This document shows, in pieces, positions 1-7,525 of a stretch of 14,466 nucleotides of DNA. Position 1 is the first letter of the stretch; each line of letters starts with the position of its first letter. Below the pieces are notes generated by a model. The model did no database searches. It worked only from the letters and a program-made list of their open reading frames with translations, and was not told the DNA's origin. Source of the DNA: DASUFH01 sp036274645 (GTDB taxonomy: Bacteria; Acidobacteriota; Terriglobia; 20CM-2-55-15); assembly GCA_036274645.1 (NCBI GenBank), contig DASUFH010000129.1, forward strand, positions 1-14,466. The letters are read 5' to 3'. The position numbers and the translations under genes are program-made.

Positions 1-1
1 C

Positions 2-1024
2 GGAGGTAATACCGGTGGCGGTGGGGGGCGCGGAAACAATTTCGCGGCCCAGGGATTTGGTGGCGGTGGACGCGGGGGTGGACGCGGTGGCCCCGGAGGC
101 GGCGGATTCGATCCGACCAATGGCGATTTTGGCGGACGCGGAGGTCCCGGAGGTCCCGGCGGTCCCGGCGGCCCCGGCGGCTTCGGCGGCTTCGGCGGAA
201 ACGGAGAGACCGGCGTGGGCGGCAATCAGGCGGTGCGCGTTTCCACCAATGAAGACGGCACATTCGAGATCGCCAACGTTTATCCCGGATCCTACGTGAT
301 CTTCGGCGAGGCCCGCTCCAACAACGTTCAGTTGACGGGCTACGGCCGCATTGAAGTCACCTACGGCAACATCGACAACTATGCCATCGCTTTGCGACAG
401 GGATTGACCATTCCCGGCCAGATCTACATGGACGGGGATCCCCCGCAGAATTTCCGGGCGCAGTCCGTTCGCGTGGAACTCGCGCCGATGGATAACCTGC
501 CCATTCGGGACGCCAGAGCCACGATGGACCAGAATGGAAGCGGCGCGTTCACCTTCCAGAACCTTTCTCCCGGACGCTACCGTATGACCGTAACCGCGCC
601 CAACGGCTCTTACGTTGCCCGCGGCCTGGTCGGAGGTAGCGACGGACTGGGCGACGTTATCCAACTGGATAGCGATGGCACACCGATTCAGCTGCTGATC
701 GGATTTACCCAGGCCAAGATCGAAGCCATGGTCGAACAGTCCGGCCGGCCGTTCTCAGGCGCCCAGGTCCTCCTCGCGCCCCAGAACCGCAACCGGCTGG
801 ACCTCTTCAAAACCGGAACATCCGACAAGGACGGAAAGGTGTCGTTCGGCAATATCTCACCGGGCAACTACAAACTGTTTGCCTGGGAATCGCTGACCCG
901 GTCGAGCGCCTATAAGGATCCCAAATTCCTGGAGGCGTACGAGGATCGAGGCCGGCCGATTTCGGTCGACAAGACGGGATCCGCCTTCGAAGGCCATCTG
1001 CCGGTGATGCCCGCGGTTCGTTAG
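2..1024 (+). CDS. Glycine-rich protein with carboxypeptidase-regulatory-like repeats (5' end cut by window)
   Basis: The frame is open from base 2 to the TAG at 1022-1024, so the gene begins before the window; the GTG at 215 is an internal codon, not the start. The first 70 or so visible residues are almost all Gly with Arg, Phe and Pro, including a collagen-like run of Gly-Gly-Pro units at about 128-180. After this come three beta-sandwich modules with a shared signature: DGTFEIANVYPGSY, GAFTFQNLSPGRY and DGKVSFGNISPGNY. This is the pattern of carboxypeptidase-regulatory-like (transthyretin-like) domains, common in secreted or outer-membrane proteins of Acidobacteriota. No catalytic residues are seen. 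The likely role is structural or binding at the cell surface, with the glycine tract as a flexible linker. Domain type is fairly sure; function is not known. Confidence 0.85.
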   Translation, partial: GGNTGGGGGRGNNFAAQGFGGGGRGGGRGGPGGGGFDPTNGDFGGRGGPGGPGGPGGPGGFGGFGGNGETGVGGNQAVRVSTNEDGTFEIANVYPGSYVIFGEARSNNVQLTGYGRIEVTYGNIDNYAIALRQGLTIPGQIYMDGDPPQNFRAQSVRVELAPMDNLPIRDARATMDQNGSGAFTFQNLSPGRYRMTVTAPNGSYVARGLVGGSDGLGDVIQLDSDGTPIQLLIGFTQAKIEAMVEQSGRPFSGAQVLLAPQNRNRLDLFKTGTSDKDGKVSFGNISPGNYKLFAWESLTRSSAYKDPKFLEAYEDRGRPISVDKTGSAFEGHLPVMPAVR

Positions 1025-1036
1025 GCCTGCTAGCTG

Positions 1037-1133
1037 GTGAAAGAATTGGGGACAGCCTCCGAATTCGGTGAAGGTGGCGTTGATAACGCAGCATTTGTCA
1101 GCCGAATTCGGAGGCTGTCCCCAATTCTTTCAC
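1037..1133. repeat. Perfect 32-bp inverted repeat with 33-nt loop (REPIN/MITE-like)
   Basis: The arms at 1037-1068 and 1102-1133 are exact reverse complements, starting GTGAAAGAATTGGGGACAG and ending in the palindrome CCGAATTCGG. The element lies 13 bp after the stop of the glycine-rich protein. The GGGGACAG core resembles sequences often found beside REP-associated (Y1/IS200-type) transposase genes, but no transposase is present here. As RNA it would form a very stable hairpin and could end or protect the upstream transcript. Confidence 0.85.
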
Positions 1134-1138
1134 AGCTT

Positions 1139-1177
1139 CATAGACCGCCCCACACTTCGGAGTGAAGTCTTGTGAAC
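1139..1177 (-). repeat. Fragment of the GGGCGGTC dispersed palindromic element
   Basis: This stretch (CATAGACCGCCCC, then TTCGGAGTGAAGTCTTGTGA) matches the reverse complement of the right half of the copy at 14029-14136, which reads TTCGGAGTGAATTCTTGTGA. The rest of the element is missing, so this is a decayed partial copy in the opposite orientation to the others. It starts 5 bp after the perfect inverted repeat. Confidence 0.6.
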
Positions 1178-1207
1178 GTTTAAGTTCCAGCCCCGACCTG
1201 TTTCCCC

Positions 1208-1213
1208 TACAAT
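1208..1213 (+). promoter_or_regulatory. Possible -10 box for the cupin gene (leaderless start)
   Basis: TACAAT lies 8 nt before the ATG at 1222, which would place the transcription start at or next to the start codon. No Shine-Dalgarno sequence is visible before this gene, which fits a leaderless transcript. No good -35 box is seen. Confidence 0.3.
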
Positions 1214-1221
1214 AGCCCGCG

Positions 1222-1542
1222 ATGGAGACCCGGATTCTCGCCGATCTCATCCGATATTCCGACGAGAAGATGCAGAAGAATTCGCTGTTTGATTCGGCGA
1301 ATTGTTTCTGTGACGTGTATTGTCTGAAGCCCGGGCAGGATCAGCGGGTGCATACTCACGCCGGATCCGATAAGGTCTACATCGTGCTTCGGGGCCGCGG
1401 ACTGTTTCACATCGGGGGCGAAGAGCGTGAACTGGTTGAGGGACAGGCCGTTATCGCGCGACCCGGCGAGCCTCATGGCGTGAAGAATGCGGGCGCGGAA
1501 GACCTGGCCGTGCTCGTGTTCATGGCGCCACGACCTTCGTAG
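1222..1542 (+). CDS. Small single-domain cupin protein
   Basis: The 106-residue protein is one cupin beta-barrel. Cupin motif 1 is seen as GQDQRVHTHAGSDKVYIVLRG (written here with its HxH metal ligands), and the usual Glu ligand position is occupied by Asp/Lys. Motif 2 is seen as GQAVIARPGEPHGVKN, with the second metal-binding His. Length and layout fit stand-alone cupins that bind a metal and a small ligand; the substrate cannot be read from the sequence. The gene lacks a Shine-Dalgarno sequence and may be leaderless. A WYL regulator follows 47 nt downstream on the same strand, so the two may be co-expressed. Cupin fold is secure; enzymatic or sensory role is open. Confidence 0.85.
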   Translation: METRILADLIRYSDEKMQKNSLFDSANCFCDVYCLKPGQDQRVHTHAGSDKVYIVLRGRGLFHIGGEERELVEGQAVIARPGEPHGVKNAGAEDLAVLVFMAPRPS

Positions 1543-1589
1543 AAGAGCGTCTTGTTCGACAGGATGGATGGGGAAAGGAATCGAAAACG

Positions 1590-2645
1590 ATGGCGCGAAA
1601 TGTTCAGCTGATCCGGCAGTGGGCCATTCTGAAACAGATCGAGACGAACCGCTGGACTACGATTGTCGACCTTGCCGACAAACACGCCGTCTCCACCAAG
1701 ACCATTCGCCGCGATCTGGCGGCGCTGAGTGAGGCCGGATTCCCGCTTTATGACGAGCGTTACGACGGGAAGGTCTACTGGAAATTCAACGACGACTATC
1801 GCGGACTGCCGCTGGCCAGCCTGTCGCTTTCGGAAATTGCCGCGCTGTACTTCAGCAAGAAGCTCGTGGTGAATCTGGCCACCCCGCCGTTTTCCAGCGA
1901 CATTGCGTCGGCGTTCAAGAAACTCGAAAGCGCGCTGCCCGAAAAGAACGTCAGGTTCCTCGACAGCCTCGATTCCACCATCAGCGTCCGCGCCGACGCG
2001 CCCAAGGACCTGGACGAACACAAACAGACGGTGCGCATTCTGCTGGAAGCCATCGGCGGCAGCGAAAAGATCCGCATGCGCTACTACTCCGCGCGCAGCC
2101 AGAAGAGCAAGGATTACACCCTGCACCCATACCGTCTGATGCACTTTCGCGGCGGCATGTATTTGTTCGGCTACGTGGAGGAATACCGCGAAATCCGCAC
2201 GTTTGCGATCGAACGGATTCAGGCGCTGGACCGGCTGCAGGAGCGCTTCGAAAAACCGCAGGACTTCTCGGTCGAAAACTATCTGGAGTCTTCGTTCGGT
2301 CTGGTCAAGGAAGCGCCATTTGACGTCGAGATCATCTTTGGCCCCTCGATCGCCGAATACGTGCGCTCCCGCATCTGGCATCCTTCTCAACGCTGCCGCG
2401 AGATCGGCGGCGGCCGCATTCGCATGAAGCTTCATGTGGGTGGCGAAATGGAGTTGGTGGCGTGGATCCTTGGATTCGGTTCCGCCGCGCATGTGGTGGC
2501 GCCGGATCGTCTGCGCAGCCTGGTGGCGACCGAGCTTTCCCGCGCGCTGGAAAACTACAGCAATGAAGTGACAGTTGCTGCGGCCAAGAAGCCCCGGCGC
2601 GTAGAATTAAAACGTACGGCCATGGCCGTGGGGCGCAAGAACTGA
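1590..2645 (+). CDS. WYL-domain helix-turn-helix transcriptional regulator
   Basis: The 351-residue protein has an N-terminal DeoR/HTH-11-like winged helix (about residues 5-55, with VSTKTIRRDLAALSEAGFPL as recognition helix and wing). The middle WYL domain (about 150-225) contains MRYYSARS, HPYRLMHFRGGMYLFGYVEE and RTFAIERIQAL; the signature triad reads M-Y-L instead of W-Y-L. A WCX-like C-terminal extension follows (about 240-325). WYL proteins bind ligands such as nucleic acids or nucleotides and control transcription. The start is supported by AAAGGA at 1574-1579. The lysine- and arginine-rich tail (last 25 residues) looks unstructured. Neighbours are the cupin upstream and cystathionine beta-synthase 84 nt downstream. 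There is no defence gene nearby to suggest a phage-related role. Family call is firm; target genes are unknown. Confidence 0.9.
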   Translation: MARNVQLIRQWAILKQIETNRWTTIVDLADKHAVSTKTIRRDLAALSEAGFPLYDERYDGKVYWKFNDDYRGLPLASLSLSEIAALYFSKKLVVNLATPPFSSDIASAFKKLESALPEKNVRFLDSLDSTISVRADAPKDLDEHKQTVRILLEAIGGSEKIRMRYYSARSQKSKDYTLHPYRLMHFRGGMYLFGYVEEYREIRTFAIERIQALDRLQERFEKPQDFSVENYLESSFGLVKEAPFDVEIIFGPSIAEYVRSRIWHPSQRCREIGGGRIRMKLHVGGEMELVAWILGFGSAAHVVAPDRLRSLVATELSRALENYSNEVTVAAAKKPRRVELKRTAMAVGRKN

Positions 2646-2729
2646 GCGGAAGGAGCGCAGGTTTAGACGTCCCGGTGACGCGCGGGCGCAGCCCCGGCGC
2701 CTTCCCCGGCCGACGATTACACAATAGCG

Positions 2730-4109
2730 ATGTGGTACGAAAATATTCTTCAGGCGATCGGCAATACACCCCTGGTGCGATTGAACCGCGCCGCGGCCGG
2801 GTCGCGCGCAACGATTCTCGCCAAGCTGGAATACATGAACCCTGGCGGCAGCGTGAAGGATCGCATCGGCATTGCGATGCTCGAGGCGGCCGAAAAGGCC
2901 GGGCTGGTCCGCCCGGGCGGGACAGTCATCGAAGGAACGTCGGGCAATACCGGCATGGGACTGGCGCTGGCGTCGGCCGTCAAAGGCTACCAGTGCATCT
3001 TTACGATGCCCGACAAGATGAGCCAGGAAAAGATCGACGCGTTGCGCGCCCTCGGCGCGGAAGTGATCGTGACGCCCACTCAGGTCGACCATCATGATCC
3101 GCGCAGCTACCACTCCGTCGCTCTCCGCCTGAGCCGCGAGATTCCCAACAGCGTCTTTCCGAACCAGTATGAAAATCCGGCCAACGCGCTGGCGCACTAC
3201 CACACGACGGGACCGGAAATCTGGGAGCAGACTGAAGGCCGGGTCACCCACGTCGTGATTGGAGTGGGCACGGGCGGCACGATCACGGGCGTCGCCCGTT
3301 ATCTGAAAGAGAGGAACCCGCTGATTCGCATTATCGGCGTCGATCCCCAGGGCTCGATTTTCGCCGAAATGTTCAGGACCGGACGGAAGCCCCAGATCCA
3401 GCCCTTCAAAGTGGAGGGCATCGGCCAGGATGAGCTTCCCGCCAATGTCGATTTTTCCGTAATCGATGAGATCCACGCGGTGAGCGACAAGGACGCGTTC
3501 GTCAAGACGCGCCTGCTGGCCCGATCGGAAGGCATCTTTGCCGGCGGATCGTCCGGCGCCGTCCTGCACATCGCCTTGAAGATTGCCGAACCCCTCGATG
3601 AGAAGAGTCTGGTCGTGATCGTGATTCCCGATTCCGGCGCGCGCTATCTCAGCAAGATCTACAACGACAACTGGATGAAGGAAAACCAGTTCCTCGAACC
3701 GGTCGTGCATGTGCGCGCCGGCCAGGTCGTGCGGGAGAAAGAGCGCCGGGCGGAAAAGCTGGTATCGATTCCCCTGGGCATAACGGTGGGTGATGCGGTC
3801 AACCTGATGCGCGAACACGATATCTCGCAGGTCCCCGTGATCGAAGGCGGCGAAGTTGTGGGCGGCATGAGCGAGGCGCGTATCCTCGATATCCTGATTC
3901 TCGACCCGAACGCCAGGACCAAGCCGGTGGCCGAATACATGGAGAAGCCCTTCCCCGTCGTTTCCGACGACACCTCTCTCACGGAACTGGTCCAGCGCAT
4001 GGATCGCGAAACGACCGCCATTCTCGTGAAGCAGCCGGACGGCTACGACATCATTACCAAGTCCGACCTCATTTTCTTCCTCACCGATCAGAAGGACAGC
4101 CGCCGGTAG
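2730..4109 (+). CDS. cbs: Cystathionine beta-synthase with C-terminal CBS domain pair
   Basis: The 459-residue protein is a fold-type II PLP enzyme fused to two CBS domains, the layout of bacterial cystathionine beta-synthase (the mycobacterial enzyme is of similar length). The PLP lysine is K43 in NPGGSVKDRIG; the phosphate- and substrate-binding loop GTSGNTG is at 69-75; the glycine loop GVGTGGT is at 178-184; GGSSGAV lies further on. The CBS pair fills about residues 340-457 and in relatives binds adenosyl ligands. The reaction joins serine (or O-acetylserine) and homocysteine to cystathionine in the cytoplasm, the first step of reverse transsulfuration. No cystathionine gamma-lyase gene lies next to it, so an O-acetylserine sulfhydrylase-type activity is possible. 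No Shine-Dalgarno is visible; TACACAAT sits just before the ATG, an arrangement like that of the cupin gene. Confidence 0.92.
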   Translation: MWYENILQAIGNTPLVRLNRAAAGSRATILAKLEYMNPGGSVKDRIGIAMLEAAEKAGLVRPGGTVIEGTSGNTGMGLALASAVKGYQCIFTMPDKMSQEKIDALRALGAEVIVTPTQVDHHDPRSYHSVALRLSREIPNSVFPNQYENPANALAHYHTTGPEIWEQTEGRVTHVVIGVGTGGTITGVARYLKERNPLIRIIGVDPQGSIFAEMFRTGRKPQIQPFKVEGIGQDELPANVDFSVIDEIHAVSDKDAFVKTRLLARSEGIFAGGSSGAVLHIALKIAEPLDEKSLVVIVIPDSGARYLSKIYNDNWMKENQFLEPVVHVRAGQVVREKERRAEKLVSIPLGITVGDAVNLMREHDISQVPVIEGGEVVGGMSEARILDILILDPNARTKPVAEYMEKPFPVVSDDTSLTELVQRMDRETTAILVKQPDGYDIITKSDLIFFLTDQKDSRR

Positions 4110-4138
4110 CGGACGTTTTACGCGTCTGGCTTCCCTAT

Positions 4139-4230
4139 ACCGCCCCGCGGTTCAGGGTGAATTTCTGGGAAATCAAGAGATCTCCACCCCGAAAGGGCGG
4201 GCGTCATAGACCGCCCCTGCATGCAGGCGG
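4139..4230 (+). repeat. GGGCGGTC dispersed palindromic element, left end degraded
   Basis: This stretch matches the copy at 6220-6333 over its centre and right arm: GAAATCAAGAGATCTCCAC against GAAATCAAAGATTTCCAC, then CGAAAGG, then the GACCGCCCCT hairpin and GCATGCAGGC end. The left terminal hairpin is reduced to ACCGCCCCG. The 289-base gap between cbs and the permease (4110-4398) holds this element and no open frame worth calling. Confidence 0.7.
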
Positions 4231-4398
4231 AGGCAAAGCTGACCAAAGCGAGAAATGCGCGCTTCAGTGACGTTACTCACGCTTCGTGTACGTCAGCCCC
4301 GTATTTCAGAATGGGAAGGGGCAAGGGAAATGGTTGGTGAAAAAAGAAAAGGGCTGTGGCAAAGTTTCCAGCATCTTGCTTGAAAGGTCTTAGAGGCG

Positions 4399-5496
4399 AT
4401 GAAGAGAAGGATTATTCTCGCGGGTCTCCGCGCCCGGCCGGTCCGCACCGCCGTGAGCGCTCTGGCGATTGCCATTGAAGTAACGCTGATCCTGGTCATC
4501 GCCGGCCTGGCGACCGGTATGGTCCAGGACAACGCCCGGCGGATGGCCGGAATCGGAGCCGACATTCTCATTCAGCCCCCCGGAGCAACCCGGATCCTGA
4601 TCTTCAATGGCGTCATGCCGCAAAAGATGGGCGGCAGGCTCACTGAAACGCAGGATGTTCGCGCCGCGGCGCCGGTTCTCATCCTGACGAATTCCGAAGA
4701 GGGGTTCGAGCAGGTGTGGGGCATCGAGCCGGCAAGTTTCGATGTGGTCAGCGGCGGACTCCATTATCTCCAGGGCGCTCAATTTTCCGCGCCCGGTGAA
4801 GTGGTTGTCGACAAGCGTTATGCCACGTCGAAGAACGTTGCGATTGGCGACCATGTGCGGATTCTCACCCGCGATATGAAAATCGCCGGCATCGTCGAAA
4901 GCGGTAAGGGAGCGCGCATTTTCATCTCGTTGGGAGACGCGCAGGACATGTCGGGTCAGGAGGGGAAGGTATCTCTCTTCTTCCTGAAGCTCGTCAGCCC
5001 CGGCGCCTTCGACGGTGTGACCGCGCGGCTGAAGCGCTCGCTCGACGGCTATGTGATCGTGGACTACCGGGACTTCCTCTCACGGATTACCCCGGACACG
5101 ATGCCGGGACTGCGGGAGTTCCTGCAGGTCGTCGAGGCTCTGGCGGTGTGCATCGGCGTTCTGGTGATCTTTCTCTCCATGTACACCGCCATCACGGAAC
5201 GGACGCGTGAGATCGGGGTTCTGCGCTCGCTGGGCGCGTCGAAAGCGGCGATCGTGGATGTCATCCTGCGGGAATCGGCCGTTCTTTCGGCTGTCGGCGT
5301 TATCGTCGGAATGGCCCTGAGCATCGGCGTCGCTTCAGCCATCCAGTGGAAGTTCCCGACGCTGGACGTGGAGTTCACGCCTGCATGGATCGCGACGGCC
5401 ATTATTCTGGCCGTCTTGAGCGGCGTGATCGGGGCAATCTATCCCTCCTACAAGGCGGCCCGGCTGGACCCCATTGAAGCCCTGGCCTATGAATAG
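4399..5496 (+). CDS. ABC transporter permease, FtsX/MacB family
   Basis: The 365-residue protein has the plan of a MacB/LolC-type permease: one N-terminal membrane helix (about 18-42), a large extracytoplasmic domain (about 43-240), then three helices (about 245-268, 290-318 and 329-349). The FtsX domain signature ITERTREIGVLRSLGASKAA follows the second helix, and the typical end YKAARLDPIEALAYE closes the protein. Such permeases couple to a cytoplasmic ATPase and move lipoproteins, lipids, peptides or drugs by a mechanotransmission mechanism. No ATPase or periplasmic adaptor gene lies beside it in this window, so its partner must be elsewhere. AAAGG at 4383-4387 may serve as ribosome binding site. 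It is convergent with the next gene across only 29 bp. Substrate cannot be told. Confidence 0.88.
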   Translation: MKRRIILAGLRARPVRTAVSALAIAIEVTLILVIAGLATGMVQDNARRMAGIGADILIQPPGATRILIFNGVMPQKMGGRLTETQDVRAAAPVLILTNSEEGFEQVWGIEPASFDVVSGGLHYLQGAQFSAPGEVVVDKRYATSKNVAIGDHVRILTRDMKIAGIVESGKGARIFISLGDAQDMSGQEGKVSLFFLKLVSPGAFDGVTARLKRSLDGYVIVDYRDFLSRITPDTMPGLREFLQVVEALAVCIGVLVIFLSMYTAITERTREIGVLRSLGASKAAIVDVILRESAVLSAVGVIVGMALSIGVASAIQWKFPTLDVEFTPAWIATAIILAVLSGVIGAIYPSYKAARLDPIEALAYE

Positions 5497-5525
5497 ACCG
5501 GTCGTCCTCCCCGCTGTCTCCGGGA

Positions 5526-6080
5526 TTATGCGTCCACCGACACCACCGGAAAGTCCGGCAGGCGTCCAGGGTCGGTGTAGTTGAGAGCCAGTCCTTCCAG
5601 GTAGATCTCGAGGTAGCACAGGGCGCGTTCGACGGATCCCATCAGGCTGTCACAGAGCCGGACGCTCTCCATGTCTCCGGATCGTTCGAGGCTGATCCGG
5701 GCTTCCTGGATGTTCCGCTCGTAGCGGGCGTAGCCGCAGAGCAGCGCCTCAAGCTGCTCGTGGATATTCAAATCTTCCCCGTCGATCACATGCAAATATG
5801 GGCGCTGACTGCCCTTCTCCGCGCGCGGGCCGGCCATTCTCCAGAACTCCAGCCGTCTCCGGATGCGGTCCGTGAAGACTTTGAGTTCACTGGCCATGCG
5901 CTCGAAAAGCGCCAGGGTTTTCCGGCTTACGGCGTCGTCGGCGCGTACCGTCGCGTGGAGGACGTGCCAGCGGAGATCCATGGTGTCCATGAGAAGCTTT
6001 TCCAGAATGAGGAGAGGCTGGACCGCAGTCTCGGGATGGACGGGGTTATTAATGCTTAAAGCTCTTTCCGTTTTTGCCAT
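5526..6080 (-). CDS. Hypothetical helical protein, possibly a degenerate Dps/ferritin-like protein
   Basis: The 184-residue protein is predicted mostly helical. The ATG start is supported by GGAG about 9 nt upstream on the minus strand (near 6093). I do not recognise it with certainty. Two stretches recall Dps: DLRWHVLHATVRADDAVSR near residue 35 has the shape of the Dps helix around H-W, and LEALLCGYARYERNIQEARI followed by SGDMESVRLCDSLMGSVERAL recalls the C-terminal Dps helices with their GD turn. However the Dps iron ligands appear lost: the first His is R37, and the D-x-x-x-E pair is D71 followed by R75. An active ferroxidase is therefore unlikely if the resemblance is real. The gene stands alone, between a convergent permease and a divergent sensor kinase. 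Confidence 0.6.
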   Translation of the reverse strand: MAKTERALSINNPVHPETAVQPLLILEKLLMDTMDLRWHVLHATVRADDAVSRKTLALFERMASELKVFTDRIRRRLEFWRMAGPRAEKGSQRPYLHVIDGEDLNIHEQLEALLCGYARYERNIQEARISLERSGDMESVRLCDSLMGSVERALCYLEIYLEGLALNYTDPGRLPDFPVVSVDA

Positions 6081-6219
6081 TTGTTCATTCTCCAGAGTCG
6101 TTTTCCGACTGCCTGGAACTGTCAGACGTGGAAGGCAGGCTACGCGATTCTCAGCGAAACCCCGGCTTTGAACCCAAACGAAGACCTAAGGCCCCCTACG
6201 TAGTTTTACCGAGGGTCCC

Positions 6220-6333
6220 GCCTGCATGCAGGGGCGGTCCAGGACCGCCCGACGTTTCGGGATGAGCTTCTGTGAAATCAAAGATTTCCACTGCGAAAGG
6301 TCGGGCGGTCCTGGACCGCCCCTACATGCAGGC
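6220..6333 (+). repeat. GGGCGGTC dispersed palindromic element, full copy (114 bp)
   Basis: The arms at 6220-6260 and 6293-6333 are reverse complements at 38 of 41 positions. Each arm holds its own hairpin, GGGCGGTCC-A-GGACCGCCC on the left and GGGCGGTCC-T-GGACCGCCC on the right. The outer ends carry GCCTGCATGCAGG-type palindromes. The centre has a third stem, GTGAAATC-AAA-GATTTC. The gap 6081-6424 between the divergent hypothetical gene and kinase holds this element and nothing else I can identify. Confidence 0.85.
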
Positions 6334-6424
6334 AGGAAGGGGAAATCGACTCGGAAACGAAATTTCCCTAAGGACGATTTGGACGAGTGGGCGTCCAACG
6401 TAATTTGGCCTCGAAAGCGAAACG

Positions 6425-7525
6425 GTGATTCACTCAAACCGAAAAGCCACGAGGTATGTGGCTGCCTTTGTCAGTCTGCTCGCGGCGCTGGGTCTGACGC
6501 TGTCCGCCCGTCCCCTGCTCGAAACGACCTCCTACGTGGTGTTTCTCGCGGCGGTGATGTTCAGTTCCTGGTATGGCGGCCTCACTCCGGGTCTCCTGGT
6601 CGTTTTGCTGTCGGTCCTGGCTATCGACCGGTACATCGGCTCCGCCGAAGCTTCGACCGCGCTGGGCGCCGGCGCGATGGTCCGGCTTGGCGTGTTCCTG
6701 CTGGTGGCGGCCGCCATCAACCATTTGAGCCGGAGCCGGAACCGCGCGGAAGCGGCGCTTCGCGAAAGTCATGAAGAACTCGAGGCCCGGGTGGCGGAGC
6801 GAACGTCCGCTCTGCATCGTCTGTCCGCGCAGATCTTGCGCCTGCAGGATGAGGAACGGCGGCGCACGTCGCGGTTGCTGCACGAAACGGTTGCGCAGAG
6901 CCTGGCCGCGCTGAAGATGGAACTGTCCGTCATCAAACGCTCCCGCAGCCGGGACAGCGACGAAGCGCGCGAAGCCCTCGATGAAGCGTTGTCGCTGGCC
7001 AATACGTGTATTCGCGAGGTCCGTACGGTTTCTTACCTGCTGCACCCGCCTCTGCTCGATGAAGTCGGCCTCTCCTGCGCTTTGCAGTGGTATGCGGCGG
7101 GTTTCGAGCGGCGCAGCGGCATCACCACCCGACTGGAGTTGCCGCCCGAACTCGACCGGCTTCCGAGGGATATCGAAACGACGGTTTTTCGCATTGTGCA
7201 GGAATGCCTCACCAACATCCACCGCCACTCGGGAAGCGACAGCGCGTCCATCCGGATCGAAACGAGCGCGGAGCACCTCAGCGTCGAAATCCGCGACCAG
7301 GGCCGGGGTATCCCCGCGGCAGCGCCCTCGGGAGCCGGGAGTCCAGGCGTTGGAATCATGGAAATGCGCGAACGGGCGAAGGAACTCGGCGGCAGCCTGA
7401 GCATTCACTCCAGCGAGAGCGGAACCGGCGTCACCGCCATACTGCCGCTTGCCGGAGTTCAATATTCCTCCGATGGCAACCAACCTGAAGGAGTCGCCGT
7501 ATGGCCAAAGCTCGCATCCTCATAG
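6425..7525 (+). CDS. Membrane histidine kinase, HisKA_3 (NarX/DegS-like) type
   Basis: The 366-residue protein starts at a GTG. The N-terminal 100 residues form a bundle of membrane helices with SSWYGGLTPGLLVVLLSVLA, typical of the KdpD-like DUF4118 sensor region. A coiled coil (about 104-140) leads into a HisKA_3 dimerisation domain with the phospho-acceptor H153 in EERRRTSRLLHETVAQ. The HATPase domain (about 245-345) shows the N box ECLTNIHRHS and G boxes DQGRGIP and GVGIMEMRERAKELGG. It phosphorylates a partner regulator, almost surely the gene that overlaps its last 25 nt. The signal is not evident. No clear ribosome binding site precedes the GTG, but this start keeps the first membrane helix whole. 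Its last 15 or so residues extend past the catalytic domain because the frame runs into the next gene. Confidence 0.93.
   Translation: MIHSNRKATRYVAAFVSLLAALGLTLSARPLLETTSYVVFLAAVMFSSWYGGLTPGLLVVLLSVLAIDRYIGSAEASTALGAGAMVRLGVFLLVAAAINHLSRSRNRAEAALRESHEELEARVAERTSALHRLSAQILRLQDEERRRTSRLLHETVAQSLAALKMELSVIKRSRSRDSDEAREALDEALSLANTCIREVRTVSYLLHPPLLDEVGLSCALQWYAAGFERRSGITTRLELPPELDRLPRDIETTVFRIVQECLTNIHRHSGSDSASIRIETSAEHLSVEIRDQGRGIPAAAPSGAGSPGVGIMEMRERAKELGGSLSIHSSESGTGVTAILPLAGVQYSSDGNQPEGVAVWPKLASS

Noticed and set aside
15..299. 94-codon Ala/Pro-rich open frame
   Set aside because: It is an out-of-frame reading of the glycine-rich tract, whose own frame continues into the conserved modules.
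1473..3818. Long minus-strand open frames opposite the WYL regulator and cbs
   Set aside because: They mirror strongly recognised plus-strand genes, and their translations show no family features.
4268..4295. Imperfect hairpin TGACGT...ACGTCA
   Set aside because: The stem is broken by unpaired bases and has no T run, so I do not call it a terminator or operator.
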